Positions 39,030 through 48,696 are shown, numbered from the stretch's first letter. The stretch: DNA of 64,000 bases from an uncultured Phascolarctobacterium sp. (GCF_900770955.1 NZ_CAAGLX010000024.1:1-64000), one strand, 5' to 3'. Program-made: numbers and translations. The notes: generated from the letters alone by a model not told the origin.

Positions 39030-41042
39030 ATGGATTTTAAAATTCAGGCTCCGTTTGAGCCTGCCGGCGACCAGCCGCAGGCGATTGCCAAGCTGGCGGA
39101 GGGCGTGGAGCAGGGGCTGCGCACGCAGGTGCTGCTTGGTGCAACAGGCACGGGCAAGACGTACACGATTGCGCAGGTTATTAACAAGGTGCGCAAGCCG
39201 ATTTTGGTTATTGCGCATAATAAGACGCTGGCGGCACAGCTGGCGAGTGAGCTGAAGGCCTTCTTCCCGGAGAATGCGGTGGAATATTTTGTTTCGTATT
39301 ACGACTATTATCAGCCGGAGGCCTATATTCCCCAGTCGGATACGTATATTGAGAAGGATGCTTCGATTAACGACGAGATTGATAAGCTGCGCCATAGTGC
39401 GACCAGCGCTTTGTTTGAGCGCAGGGACGTTATTATCGTAGCCAGCGTTTCCTGCATTTACGGCTTGGGCGCACCGCAGGAGTATTATGATATGGTGCTG
39501 TCGCTGCGTCTGGGGCAGATTATCGACCGCCAGAAGATTTTGCATAAGCTGGTGGAAATCCAGTATACGCGTAATGATATTGATTTTAAGCGCGGTACCT
39601 TCCGTGTGCGCGGCGATGTGATTGAGGTTATTCCTGCAGCCTACGGTGAAAAGGCTGTACGCATTGAAATGTTCGATGACGAGGTTGACCGTATTGTAGA
39701 ATTTGACGTGCTGACAGGCGAGATTCTGGCACAGCGCAACCATGTAGCGATTTTCCCGGCAAGCCATTATGTAACGAGCCGTGAAAACCTGGAGCGTGCC
39801 ATGACGGATATCCGCGAGGAGCTTGACGAGCGTCTTGATGAGCTTAACAAGCATTACAAGCTGTTGGAGGCACAGCGTCTGGAGCAGCGCACTAATTATG
39901 ACCTGGAGATGATGCAGGAGATGGGCTACTGCTCCGGCATTGAAAACTATTCGCGCCATCTTGCTGGACGCAAGGCCGGTGAGGCGCCGTTTACATTGGT
40001 AAATTATTTCCCTAAGGATTTTTTGCTGGTGGTGGACGAATCGCATGTGACGCTACCGCAGATTCGCGCTATGTATGCCGGTGACCGTTCGCGTAAGGAG
40101 ATGCTGGTGGAGCATGGCTTCCGTCTGCCGTCGGCCTATGATAACAGACCTCTCACCTTTGACGAATTTCAGGCGCAGATTAAGCAGGCGATTTATGTTT
40201 CGGCAACACCTGCTAAGTATGAGCTGGAGCAGGCAGACAATGTTGTTGAGCAGATTATCCGTCCAACAGGACTTTTGGATCCGCAGATTGAAATTCGTCC
40301 GATCAAAGGGCAGATTGATGATTTGCTGGGCGAAATTAATAAGGTTGCCGCTGCCGGCGAGCGTGTGCTGGTGACTACACTGACGAAGCGCATGGCGGAG
40401 GACCTGACGGAATATCTGAAGCAGGCAGGTGTGCGTGTGCGTTATCTGCATTCGGAAATCGCTACGATTGAAAGAGCGGAAATCATTGACAGTCTGCGTG
40501 CCGGTAAGTTTGATGTTTTGGTAGGCATCAACCTGCTGCGTGAAGGTCTTGATTTGCCTGAGGTATCGCTGATTGCAATTTTGGATGCCGATAAGGAAGG
40601 CTTTTTGCGCAGTGATACGGCGATGATTCAGACCATTGGACGCGCTGCGCGTAATGCACACGGTCGTGTTATTATGTATGCCGACCGCATTACCGACAGC
40701 ATGCAGCGCGCAATAGATGAAACCAACCGCCGCCGTGAAAAGCAGCAGGCGTACAATGAGGAGCACCACATTACGCCGAAAACGATTTACAAGGAGCAGC
40801 GCCAGCTGATTAAGCTGACGAAGGTGGCGGATACGGAAGAAGCCGAAGCCTACGGCAGTGGCAAGAAGCTGAAGCAGAAATCTGCCAAGGAGCTGAATAC
40901 GTTGGCCCGCGAGCTGGAAAGACGGATGCAGGAGGCGGCAAAGGCGCTGGACTTCGAGGCGGCGGCCGAGCTGCGTGACCAGCTGATTCTCGTTAAGGGA
41001 CAGTTGGGCCAGAAGCTGGTGCCCAAGAAAAAGAAAAAATAA
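39030..41042 (+). CDS. uvrB: UvrABC system protein B
   Basis: UvrB is the damage-verifying helicase of nucleotide excision repair. I chose the ATG at 39030 (GGTGA before it; MDFKIQAPFEPAGDQPQAI), not the GTG at 39018, giving 670 aa. It shows Walker A GATGTGKT (about 38-45), the beta-hairpin region YYDYYQPEAYIP (about 91-102), DESHV (about 336), motif VI QTIGRAARNAHG (about 535-546) and a C-terminal UvrC-binding UVR motif (AAKALDFEAAAELRDQ, about 632-648). No SOS box was seen upstream. Confidence 0.97.
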   Translation: MDFKIQAPFEPAGDQPQAIAKLAEGVEQGLRTQVLLGATGTGKTYTIAQVINKVRKPILVIAHNKTLAAQLASELKAFFPENAVEYFVSYYDYYQPEAYIPQSDTYIEKDASINDEIDKLRHSATSALFERRDVIIVASVSCIYGLGAPQEYYDMVLSLRLGQIIDRQKILHKLVEIQYTRNDIDFKRGTFRVRGDVIEVIPAAYGEKAVRIEMFDDEVDRIVEFDVLTGEILAQRNHVAIFPASHYVTSRENLERAMTDIREELDERLDELNKHYKLLEAQRLEQRTNYDLEMMQEMGYCSGIENYSRHLAGRKAGEAPFTLVNYFPKDFLLVVDESHVTLPQIRAMYAGDRSRKEMLVEHGFRLPSAYDNRPLTFDEFQAQIKQAIYVSATPAKYELEQADNVVEQIIRPTGLLDPQIEIRPIKGQIDDLLGEINKVAAAGERVLVTTLTKRMAEDLTEYLKQAGVRVRYLHSEIATIERAEIIDSLRAGKFDVLVGINLLREGLDLPEVSLIAILDADKEGFLRSDTAMIQTIGRAARNAHGRVIMYADRITDSMQRAIDETNRRREKQQAYNEEHHITPKTIYKEQRQLIKLTKVADTEEAEAYGSGKKLKQKSAKELNTLARELERRMQEAAKALDFEAAAELRDQLILVKGQLGQKLVPKKKKK

Positions 41043-41058
41043 ATGCCGATGCGGAAGT

Positions 41059-41087
41059 TTGACTTTTCCTGCCCGACGTTATATAAT
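41059..41087 (+). promoter_or_regulatory. leuS promoter
   Basis: TTGACT (41059-41064), exactly 17 bp, TATAAT (41082-41087): near-consensus sigma-A promoter driving the T-box leader. Confidence 0.88.
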
Positions 41088-41104
41088 ATACAAGATATTT
41101 TTAT

Positions 41105-41330
41105 TCAAATTCTGTGAAGCGGAGCAGTAGTCTGCAGTATCTTTCAGAAAGCCGGCGGTTGATGCGAGCCGGCAGTTAGGGCAGATGAACTCACCGTGAA
41201 GAAGCCGCAAGGAAATGTGCGGACGTGATGCTGCGTTAAGGCTAATTGAGTGGCGGCTGCAGCCGCAATCAGGGTGGTACCGCGAATTTTTCGTCCCTGA
41301 CCTTCTTTAAGGTCGGGGATTTTTTATTTT
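41105..41330 (+). ncRNA. T-box leader, leucine-specific (CTC specifier)
   Basis: The T-box sequence AGGGTGGTACCGCG is at 41271-41284. Stem I lies around 41112-41200 with an AGAAAGCCGGC...GCCGGC arm. The likely specifier is CTC at 41190-41192 (context GAA-CTC-ACC), matching leucine. The terminator is TCCCTGACCTT/AAGGTCGGGGA plus TTTTTT (about 41293-41326). Uncharged tRNA-Leu would stabilise the antiterminator and switch leuS on. Confidence 0.92.
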
Positions 41331-41361
41331 CGACCAACAATAATACCTGGGAGGTAATGAA

Positions 41362-43851
41362 ATGATTCAAGAAAAGTATGCTCCCCATGAGATTGAAGCC
41401 AAATGGCAAAAATACTGGGAAGAAAACAAAACCTTTAAAGTAGAGATGGATAAGGATAAGCCTAAATCCTACGTTCTGGAAATGTTCCCCTATCCGTCCG
41501 GCAACCTGCACATGGGCCACGTGCGTAACTATTCCATCGGCGACGTAATTGCACGTTTCCGTACCATGAAGGGCTTCAACGTGCTGCATCCGATGGGCTG
41601 GGACTCCTTTGGTATGCCTGCTGAAAACGCTGCTATCAAACACAACATTCCGCCTAAAAAATGGACTCTCGAAAACATCGCCAACATGACTCGTCAGCTG
41701 AAGGCTTTGGGCCTGTCCTACGATTGGGACCGCGAAGTTACCACCTGCAAGGAAGAATATTACAAATGGACTCAATGGTTCTTTGAGCTGTTCTACAAAC
41801 GCGGTCTGGCAGTTAAAAAGGAATCTGCCGTAAACTGGTGCGACACCTGTAACACCGTATTGGCTAACGAGCAGGTTATCGACGGCAAATGCTGGCGCTG
41901 CGACCATGAGGTTGTTAAAAAGGATCTGAGCCAATGGTTTTTCAAAATCACCGATTATGCTGATGAGCTGCTGAAGGATCTTGACCTGCTGCCGGGCTGG
42001 CCCGAGCGCGTAAAAACCATGCAGCATAACTGGATCGGCCGCAGCGAAGGCTTGGAATTCTCTTTTGAAATTCCTGCGCTGAACGACAAGGTTGCTGTTT
42101 ACACCACCCGTCCGGATACTGCTTACGGCGTAACCTTCATGGCTTTGGCTGCCGAGCATCCGCTGCTGAAAAAAATCTGCGAAAACAATCCGAAGGCTGA
42201 CGAAATCAACGCTTTCTGCGAGCGTGTACGCAATCAGTCCGAAATCGAACGTACCTCCAGCGAATCTGAAAAAGAGGGCGTATTCACCGGCGTATACTGC
42301 GTCAACCCGTTCACCGGCCGCAAGGTAGAAATCTGGGTAACCAACTATGTACTGTATGATTACGGTACTGGTGCTGTTATGGGCGTTCCTACCGGTGACC
42401 AACGTGACTGGATGTTTGCTGACAAATACGGCATTGAAAAAATCGTTACTATCTGCCCAATCGGCAAAGAGCTGAAGCTGGAAGAAATGACCTGCGCTTA
42501 CGAAGAAAAAGAAGGCATGCTGGTTAACTCCGGCGAATTCACCGGCATGGAGATGCACAAGGCTATGAGCGCAATCATGGACAAGGCTGAAGCTGAAGGC
42601 TTCGGTAAACGCCGTGTAAACTACCGTCTGCGCGACTGGCTGATCAGCCGTCAGCGTTATTGGGGCGCTCCGATTCCTATTATTTACTGCCCGCACTGCG
42701 GCGAGGTTCTGGTTCCGGAAGACCAGCTGCCGGTTCGTCTGCCTGAGGACGTAAGCTTTACTGCCGGTGCTAAATCTCCGCTGGCAACCTCCGAGAAATT
42801 CGTTCACTGCAAATGCCCGAAATGCGGTGCTGACGCAACCCGTGAAACCGATACCATGGACACCTTCCTGTGCTCCTCCTGGTATTACCTGCGTTATACC
42901 GACGCACACAATGACAAGATGCCGTTTGACAAGGAGCTCAACAACTATTGGGGTCCTGTAGACCAATATATCGGCGGTATTGAGCATGCTATTCTGCATC
43001 TGCTGTATTCCCGCTTCTTTGTAAAGGTTCTGCGTGACGCAGGCCTGGTTGATTACGATGAACCGTTCAGTAACCTGCTGACTCAGGGAATGGTAATCAA
43101 AGACGGTGCTAAGATGAGTAAATCTCTGGGCAACGTTGTTTCTCCGGAAGAAATCCTTACCAAATACGGTGCTGATACTGCGCGTCTGTTCATCCTCTTC
43201 GCTGCTCCGCCTGAAAGAGAGCTGGAGTGGAGCGACCAGGGCGTTGAAGGCTCCTTCCGCTTCCTGAACCGTATCTGGCGTATCGTACAAGGCTTCGAAG
43301 ATGTTTTGGCACAAAAGGTTACCGAATACGATCACAGCAACCTGACTGAAGCAGACAAGGACCTGCGCCGTGTATTGCATAGCAGCATTAAGAAGGTTAC
43401 CAACGATATCGAAACCCGCTTCAACTTTAACACTGCTATTTCCACTATGATGGAACTGGTTAACGCTCTGTATGCTTATAAAGAAGCTGCTAAAGAGCCG
43501 AATGCAGGTCTGGTTTACGAAGCAATTTCCGACCTCATTAAGATGATGAGCCCGTTTGTTCCGCATATCACCGAAGAGCTGTGGCGTGGTGCTATCGATC
43601 CTGACAGCAGCGTACATGAACAAAGCTGGCCTGAGTGTGATGAAGAAGCACTGAAGGTTGACAATGTAGAAATCGTTCTGCAGGTTAACGGTAAGGTTCG
43701 CGGTCGTCTGACTGTTCCGGCTGAAGCTACCAAGGAAGAGCTGGAAAAAATCGCTATGGCTGACGCTAACGTTCAGGCTCATATCGGCGATGCGACCGTA
43801 CGTAAGGTTATCTGCGTACCCGGCCGTCTGGTTAACATCGTAGCGAAGTAA
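41362..43851 (+). CDS. leuS: Leucine-tRNA ligase
   Basis: The 829-aa class I synthetase charges tRNA-Leu. The HIGH-type motif is HMGH (about 50-53) and the signature KMSKS is at about 591-595. The editing CP1 domain has TTRPDTAYGVTFMA (about 248-261), whose T-rich and Asp motifs hydrolyse mischarged tRNA. Zinc-like Cys pairs appear in WCDTCNTV...CWRC and in CPHCGEV/CKCPKCG. GGGAGGT precedes the ATG. Regulated by the T-box upstream. Confidence 0.98.
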   Translation: MIQEKYAPHEIEAKWQKYWEENKTFKVEMDKDKPKSYVLEMFPYPSGNLHMGHVRNYSIGDVIARFRTMKGFNVLHPMGWDSFGMPAENAAIKHNIPPKKWTLENIANMTRQLKALGLSYDWDREVTTCKEEYYKWTQWFFELFYKRGLAVKKESAVNWCDTCNTVLANEQVIDGKCWRCDHEVVKKDLSQWFFKITDYADELLKDLDLLPGWPERVKTMQHNWIGRSEGLEFSFEIPALNDKVAVYTTRPDTAYGVTFMALAAEHPLLKKICENNPKADEINAFCERVRNQSEIERTSSESEKEGVFTGVYCVNPFTGRKVEIWVTNYVLYDYGTGAVMGVPTGDQRDWMFADKYGIEKIVTICPIGKELKLEEMTCAYEEKEGMLVNSGEFTGMEMHKAMSAIMDKAEAEGFGKRRVNYRLRDWLISRQRYWGAPIPIIYCPHCGEVLVPEDQLPVRLPEDVSFTAGAKSPLATSEKFVHCKCPKCGADATRETDTMDTFLCSSWYYLRYTDAHNDKMPFDKELNNYWGPVDQYIGGIEHAILHLLYSRFFVKVLRDAGLVDYDEPFSNLLTQGMVIKDGAKMSKSLGNVVSPEEILTKYGADTARLFILFAAPPERELEWSDQGVEGSFRFLNRIWRIVQGFEDVLAQKVTEYDHSNLTEADKDLRRVLHSSIKKVTNDIETRFNFNTAISTMMELVNALYAYKEAAKEPNAGLVYEAISDLIKMMSPFVPHITEELWRGAIDPDSSVHEQSWPECDEEALKVDNVEIVLQVNGKVRGRLTVPAEATKEELEKIAMADANVQAHIGDATVRKVICVPGRLVNIVAK

Positions 43852-44002
43852 TTTTCCAACCGGCAACTAACCACTAGCAACCACCGCAGTTACAGCTGTC
43901 CTGCAGCAGGCAGTTTCCGCAGACTGTAGCGCGTACAAGAAAATAAGCAGTGCATGTCAGCAATGACATTATTTAGTAGTACTAAATAACGCTTACATTT
44001 TC

Positions 44003-44054
44003 AGAGTCTCTGAGAATAACGTAATTGTTATTCTTGGGGACTCTTTTTGTTTTT
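44003..44054 (+). terminator. Intrinsic terminator
   Basis: AGAGTCTCTGAGAATAAC and GTTATTCTTGGGGACTCT pair with few mismatches, followed by TTTTTG. The 280-bp gap after leuS otherwise holds no gene. Confidence 0.8.
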
Positions 44055-44061
44055 TTGGGAG

Positions 44062-44102
44062 TACCCTCTCCGCCTCACTGACAGGGAGAGCGGATTCGGC
44101 GT
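44062..44102. repeat. Dispersed palindromic repeat, left of the DUF559 gene
   Basis: CCCTCTCCGCCTCACTGACAGGGAGAG followed by CGGATTCGGCG. The same CGGATTCGGCG end recurs at 44639-44649. Confidence 0.65.
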
Positions 44103-44134
44103 GCAATTTTTACTTTATTTCTAGGAGGATTGTT

Positions 44135-44533
44135 ATGGGATTTATTGAACAAAATCGAGATTTATTACCTTATGCCAAATATCTACGAAAGAATATGACT
44201 AAGCAGGAAAAGCATTTGTGGTATGATTTTTTATCTAAGCATAGGTTGAAGTGGTATAGGCAAAGGATTATAGGTAGCTATATAGTCGATTTTTACTGTA
44301 GAAAATTAAAACTGGTTATTGAAATAGATGGAGGACAGCACTTGCAAAAAAATAATTTGTATTGTGATAATGTTAGAACCTTGGCTTTGCAACAGGAAGG
44401 TATTTATGTTTTACGGTTTATGAACAGTGACGTTGATTATTCTTTTGATTATGTATGCAACGAAATAGAAAAAAATATTAATGAAAGATTAGAGAAATGC
44501 GTGGATAGTATTTCGAATAAGTCTCCCCTGTAA
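44135..44533 (+). CDS. DUF559 protein, Vsr-like/PD-(D/E)xK endonuclease fold
   Basis: DUF559 proteins share a fold with very-short-patch repair endonucleases; their cellular role is unclear. The 132-aa protein begins with LPYAKYLRKNMTKQEKHLWYD (a family hallmark) and has the catalytic-type core GSYIVDFYCRKLKLVIEIDG (about 48-67) with VDFYC and EIDGGQH. It is AT-rich compared with its neighbours and enclosed by palindromic repeats. Its last residues and stop (SPL, TAA) are encoded inside a repeat. AGGAGG precedes the ATG. This suggests a repeat-associated, transferable gene. Confidence 0.85.
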   Translation: MGFIEQNRDLLPYAKYLRKNMTKQEKHLWYDFLSKHRLKWYRQRIIGSYIVDFYCRKLKLVIEIDGGQHLQKNNLYCDNVRTLALQQEGIYVLRFMNSDVDYSFDYVCNEIEKNINERLEKCVDSISNKSPL

Positions 44534-44665
44534 GGGGAGATGTCGCTGAAGGCGACAGAGGGGTATAGTGAAGAATTCGGCGTTCTCTGATACCCTCTCC
44601 GCCTCGGCAAGCTCGGCACCTCTCCCTTACAGGGAGAGCGGATTCGGCGTACTACCGTTACGGAA
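44520..44665. repeat. Dispersed palindromic repeats right of the DUF559 gene
   Basis: CTCCCCTgtaAGGGGAG is followed by GTCGCtgaagGCGAC and AGAGGGGTATAG. Then come CCCTCTCCGCCTCGGC..GCTCGGCACCTCTCCC and AGGGAGAGCGGATTCGGCG. They belong to the same family as 21512-21640. The first unit overlaps the DUF559 stop codon. Confidence 0.75.
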
Positions 44666-44676
44666 GTTCTGCTAAA

Positions 44677-44770
44677 AAGTCTCCCCTGTAAGGGGATAAG
44701 GTGAATTGCCCGAAGGGCAAGAGAAGGTGCCCTGGGGCAGATGTCGCCGAAGGCGACAGAGAGGTATAGT
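44677..44770. repeat. Dispersed palindromic repeats directly before comEA
   Basis: CTCCCCTgtaAGGGGA, then TTGCCCgaagGGCAA and GTCGCCgaagGCGAC, ending AGAGAGGTATAG, the same terminal sequence as the unit at 44520-44569. The copy is composite, with an inserted GGGCAA hairpin. Confidence 0.7.
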
Positions 44771-44801
44771 AAACAATTTTCAAAAATACGGAGGTATAAC
44801 A

Positions 44802-45452
44802 ATGCAAGCAAAAGCAAAAAAATTCATCTTTATCGCCATTCTTATCATTGGCTGTATCATCACCAGCTTTATCAGTACCGATAATAAGGAAAAGTCTTTA
44901 CCCATGGGCAGCATGCTGCAGTCCGCACAGACTGCCGTCCCGTCTAAATCTGCACAGCAAAAAACAGTGCGCGTACAGGTGAGCGGTGCTGTACTGGAGC
45001 CCGGTGTTTATGACCTGCCTGCCAACTGCAGAGTAGAGGAGGCAATTGCTGCTGCCGGCGGCCTGACCGAAAATGCCGACAGTGAGCGCGTCAACCTTGT
45101 GCGCAAGGTGCGCGACGGTATGCAGATACGAGTACCTGTGCAGAAGGCTGCACGTCAAAGCAGTAAGCAGGGGAAGGCGGCTCGCTCTGCGGTTGGCTTA
45201 GGTGAGAGCGCTGCAAATAAATCCGGTAAAGCAAGCTCTGGAAGAAAGAACGCTGCGTTGCAGCGTGTGCGCATTAACAGTGCGAGCGTGAGCGAGCTGC
45301 AGCAGCTGCCGGGTATCGGTCCGGCGCTGGCACAGCGTATTATAGAAACAAGAAGCGGCGGACGCTTTACCAGTGCGGATGATTTGCTGCGCGTGCCGGG
45401 AATCGGCAAGGCTAAGCTGGCGAAGCTGCGTGATTATGTGGAGGTAGACTAG
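44802..45452 (+). CDS. comEA: ComEA-type competence DNA receptor
   Basis: ComEA binds incoming double-stranded DNA outside the inner membrane and hands it to ComEC. I chose the ATG at 44802 (GGAGGT before it); the upstream in-frame extension comes from repeat sequence. The 216-aa protein has one N-terminal membrane helix (about 6-24), an SLBB domain (about 58-112, VRVQVSGAVLEPGVYDLPAN), a basic Ser/Ala/Lys linker and two helix-hairpin-helix motifs (about 160-216: LQQLPGIGPALAQRI and LLRVPGIGKAKLAKL). The stop overlaps the comEC GTG by one base. Confidence 0.95.
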   Translation: MQAKAKKFIFIAILIIGCIITSFISTDNKEKSLPMGSMLQSAQTAVPSKSAQQKTVRVQVSGAVLEPGVYDLPANCRVEEAIAAAGGLTENADSERVNLVRKVRDGMQIRVPVQKAARQSSKQGKAARSAVGLGESAANKSGKASSGRKNAALQRVRINSASVSELQQLPGIGPALAQRIIETRSGGRFTSADDLLRVPGIGKAKLAKLRDYVEVD

Positions 45453-47608
45453 TGCCGCAGAAAATACGTTATCTACGTTTATTTTTGCCTTTCGCCTTGT
45501 TTTGCGTACTGCTCTTTCGCCTGCTTACCGTGCCACCCTCCGCCGAGCAGCAGCTTGCTGACTGCTTTGGACGGCAGCTTGTAGTGCAGGGCGCAGTGGA
45601 GCCTTTGAGCGTGCGCAGGCAGGATGGCTTCAGCAGTGCAGTTTTGCGCTGTCAAAGAGTGTGTAGCGATACGGAGCTTGCTTATAGCGGACGCTTGCGG
45701 GTAAGCGTGAAGGGCGAGCTGCCGCAAGCAGGCTGCGTGGTGCTTAAGGGCACGCTGGAGCAATTGTACAGCCTGCGTAATCCCGGGGGCTTTGATGCTG
45801 TAAGCTACAACAGGGTGCAGGAGCTGGGCGGACGTTTGAGCAAGGCGCAGTTGGTAAAAATAGAGCCACAGGTCTTGTGGTGGCAGCGCTTTGCTTTGTG
45901 GAACAGGCAGCTGAGCGAGCGCATGGAAGCGGCAGCTGGTGCCGAATACGGCACACTGCTGAGCGGCATGGTGCTTGGCGGCAGCGGCAGGCTGGACGAA
46001 GAAACGCGCGAGTTGTTTACTGATAATGGTCTGGCGCATCTGCTTTCTGTTTCGGGTACGCATATTGTGTTGCTTACCGCCTTGCTGCTGGCTTTGCTGC
46101 AGTGGGTACCACTGCCCTGGCGCAAGGTTATGGTTATTATTTTACTGACTGCCTACGCATTACTTTGCGGCTTGCGTCCGCCGGTGTTGCGGGCGTTGGC
46201 TATGAGCAGCGTCCTGCTGCTTGGCGGTAGCGGTGCGGAACGCGGCAGGCTGCTGTGTGTGGTGGCGGTAGTGCTGTTGTGCCTGCAGCCGTTATGGCTG
46301 GCCAATATAGGTTTTCAGCTATCGTTCGGAGCGGCGGCCGGTCTTTTGTGGCTGCTGCCTGCCTGTAAAAGACTGCTGCCGCAGGCTTTGCCTGCGCCGA
46401 TAGGCGAAGCGGCAGCAGTTTCGTTGGCGGCACAGCTGGCCGTACTGCCGCTTGAAGTCTACTACTTTCACCAATTTTCGTTGATTGCGTTGGTAAGCAA
46501 TGTTGTGCTGGTGCCGGTTTTGGAAATTGCGGCGCAGCTTGCGCTTATAGGAGCACTGCTGCCTGTCTGCGGAGCTTATCTGCTGCAGCTTGCGGCCTGG
46601 CTTGCGGCGCAGGTCCTGACGCAGGCACGTTTTTTTGCTGATTTGCCATATAGTACGGCAGTTATCGGCAAGCTGCCTGCCTATTGCTTTGTGCTTTACT
46701 ATGCAGCGCTGTTTGTGTGGGCTGATTTTCCCTGGCTGCAGTTTTGGAGCAACCGGGAAAGGCGCTGCATTCTGCTTGTGCAGGCATTGCTGCTTGCCGG
46801 GACGCTTGCTTATCAGCAGTATCGCACGCTGCCTTTGAGCTGCTATTTTCTTGATGTGGGGCAGGGGGACTGCGCTGTTATTGTTACGCCGTCACAGCGG
46901 GTAGCAATTATTGATACCGGTGGCTTGAAGAATATATCGACTGCCGGGCGCGTGATTACTCCGTTTTTGCGTTATCTTGGCAAGCGTGAGGCGGATATCC
47001 TGCTTTTAAGCCATTATGATTTTGACCATGTGGGTGCTGCGGCGGATTTATTGCGACAGCTGCGGGTGAAAAAGCTGCTTCTGCCAAATGAAGCGCTGAC
47101 GGAGGAAAGCAAAAGAGTGCAGCAGGAAATTTTGGCACAGGCCGGCAGAACGCAGGTGCATGTGGTGCAAGGCGGTGAGCGTTATACGCTGGATGCTGCG
47201 GCAGAGCTGCTTTTAGTTGATGTGCCGCAGCAGGCTGTGCCCGGAAATGAGGCCAGTACGCTGGCGGCGCTGCATAGCGCGCAGGGCAGCGTGCTGTTCA
47301 CAGGCGACATGGGTGAAGAACGCGAGCGAGGACTGCAGCTGCAGCAATACACTGTGCTGAAGGCAGGTCACCACGGCTCGCACTACAGCAGCAGTATGCC
47401 TTTTTTAGAGCAGGTGCGCCCTAAGCTGACGGTGATTTCCTGCGGCCGCGGCAACCGCTACGGCCATCCGCATAAGGAAACACTGGAGCGCTTGCAGGCT
47501 GTGGGCAGCACTGTAGTCAGGACAGATGAGCTGGGGTGCATCAAAGTTGTTTTTGACGCAGAGGGAATAAAATGCTATAGTTATGTATATCATAAAAATG
47601 CTTTTTAG
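45452..47608 (+). CDS. comEC: ComEC/Rec2 DNA-uptake channel
   Basis: ComEC moves single-stranded DNA across the inner membrane. The 718-aa protein has N-terminal membrane segments, an OB-like DUF4131 region (about 30-110), a Competence domain with many helices (about 170-460, beginning HLLSVSGTHIVLLTALLLA) and a C-terminal metallo-beta-lactamase-like nuclease domain (about 470-700) with SHYDFDHVG (HxxxDH motif, about 515) and GHHGSHYS (about 640). The GTG start overlaps the comEA stop. With comEA it supports natural transformation potential; pilus genes are not in the window. Confidence 0.95.
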   Translation: MPQKIRYLRLFLPFALFCVLLFRLLTVPPSAEQQLADCFGRQLVVQGAVEPLSVRRQDGFSSAVLRCQRVCSDTELAYSGRLRVSVKGELPQAGCVVLKGTLEQLYSLRNPGGFDAVSYNRVQELGGRLSKAQLVKIEPQVLWWQRFALWNRQLSERMEAAAGAEYGTLLSGMVLGGSGRLDEETRELFTDNGLAHLLSVSGTHIVLLTALLLALLQWVPLPWRKVMVIILLTAYALLCGLRPPVLRALAMSSVLLLGGSGAERGRLLCVVAVVLLCLQPLWLANIGFQLSFGAAAGLLWLLPACKRLLPQALPAPIGEAAAVSLAAQLAVLPLEVYYFHQFSLIALVSNVVLVPVLEIAAQLALIGALLPVCGAYLLQLAAWLAAQVLTQARFFADLPYSTAVIGKLPAYCFVLYYAALFVWADFPWLQFWSNRERRCILLVQALLLAGTLAYQQYRTLPLSCYFLDVGQGDCAVIVTPSQRVAIIDTGGLKNISTAGRVITPFLRYLGKREADILLLSHYDFDHVGAAADLLRQLRVKKLLLPNEALTEESKRVQQEILAQAGRTQVHVVQGGERYTLDAAAELLLVDVPQQAVPGNEASTLAALHSAQGSVLFTGDMGEERERGLQLQQYTVLKAGHHGSHYSSSMPFLEQVRPKLTVISCGRGNRYGHPHKETLERLQAVGSTVVRTDELGCIKVVFDAEGIKCYSYVYHKNAF

Positions 47609-47625
47609 GAGTGCGCAACATAGCT

Positions 47626-48696
47626 ATGGATATTAAACCGGAAAACCTGATTTCACTATTACAACAGCATAAGCCGTTGCCGCAGGCGCAGGTACTGCTT
47701 TTGTGCGGTGAAGAGGATTATTACCGCAACAGCATTATCGCTGCACTGCCGGAATATGTTTTTGGCGATACACCGGAGGCTGACCGCGAAATAACGGTGT
47801 TTGACAAGGATACCAACTTGTCCGGACTGCAGGCGGCTGTCAACAGCTATCCCTTCTTCTGCGGCAAATCTCTGATTTTCTTAAATGACGAAAAGCTGTG
47901 GGCAGCAAAGCCTGCCAAAGCAAACAGTGCCGCTGATGCACAGGAGGACACCGATTCCAAGAAAATGGAGCAGCTGGCGGCGATAGTAAGCGACGTGCCG
48001 GATTACTGCCTGCTGGTAATCAGCAGCAAAAAAATGGATAAGCGGACCAAGCTGTATAAGCAGCTCAAAGCAGGTGCATTGATTTGTCCGTGTGAGCGCA
48101 TTAAGGAAAGGGAGCTGGACGACTGGCTTTATGCGCAGGCAGCAGCTTACGGCGCGCATTTTACCAGAGATGCGCTGGCTGCTATCAGCGAATATATCGA
48201 ACCGGTAAAGGAAGAGATTCCTTTGGATTTGCTGCAGCAGGAAATCAGCAAGCTGGCAGTTTATGCCGCAGGACGCAGAGAATGGACGGAAGAGGATGTG
48301 CTGAATGTTTTCGCATTGCTGCCAAATGCCTCCTCCTTTGCGCTGACCAACTATATTATGGCAGGCAAGCTGAAGCAATGTCTGGAGCTGTTGGCGAGCG
48401 AGCGCAAGCACGGAACCTATATCCTGCCGCTCAGCGCAACTGTTGCTTTCAAGCTGCGTCAGGTGCTGCGTTATCTGGAGCTGAAGCGCAGAGGCTATGA
48501 TCAGAAAGGCATTATGGAAGAGCTGGGGATGCGCAGTCCCTATGCCTACAGATTTTTGGAGCGCGACAGCAGACGCTTTGATGAAAAACGTCTTACAGAA
48601 GCACTGCTGGGGTTATCGGATATGAATATCAAGCTGCGTCAAGGCGGCCGTGGTTACGAAAAGCTGGAGGAAATACTTGTCCGTCTGCTTGCCTGA
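47626..48696 (+). CDS. holA: DNA polymerase III delta subunit
   Basis: The delta subunit opens the sliding clamp in the clamp loader. I used the ATG at 47626 (356 aa); a GTG at 47611 is possible, but AGGAG overlaps it. The N-terminal region has LCGEEDYYRNSIIAAL (about 25-40), the AAA+-like middle has CLLVISSKKMDKRTKLYKQL (about 125-144), and the C-terminal collar helices run about 210-350 (LERDSRRFDEKRLTEALL). It follows comEC by 17 bp, a common comEA-comEC-holA order in Firmicutes; rpsT, its usual follower, is elsewhere in the window. Confidence 0.92.
   Translation: MDIKPENLISLLQQHKPLPQAQVLLLCGEEDYYRNSIIAALPEYVFGDTPEADREITVFDKDTNLSGLQAAVNSYPFFCGKSLIFLNDEKLWAAKPAKANSAADAQEDTDSKKMEQLAAIVSDVPDYCLLVISSKKMDKRTKLYKQLKAGALICPCERIKERELDDWLYAQAAAYGAHFTRDALAAISEYIEPVKEEIPLDLLQQEISKLAVYAAGRREWTEEDVLNVFALLPNASSFALTNYIMAGKLKQCLELLASERKHGTYILPLSATVAFKLRQVLRYLELKRRGYDQKGIMEELGMRSPYAYRFLERDSRRFDEKRLTEALLGLSDMNIKLRQGGRGYEKLEEILVRLLA

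Noticed and set aside
41269..43866. 865-codon minus-strand ORF across leuS
   Set aside because: It is a complementary-strand shadow of a strongly coding gene with typical motifs; the same applies to the long minus ORF across ileS.
44706..44801. Extended N-terminus of comEA
   Set aside because: These 32 codons lie inside the palindromic repeat and encode an Arg-rich sequence; the ATG at 44802 has a GGAGGT site and the membrane helix follows it directly.
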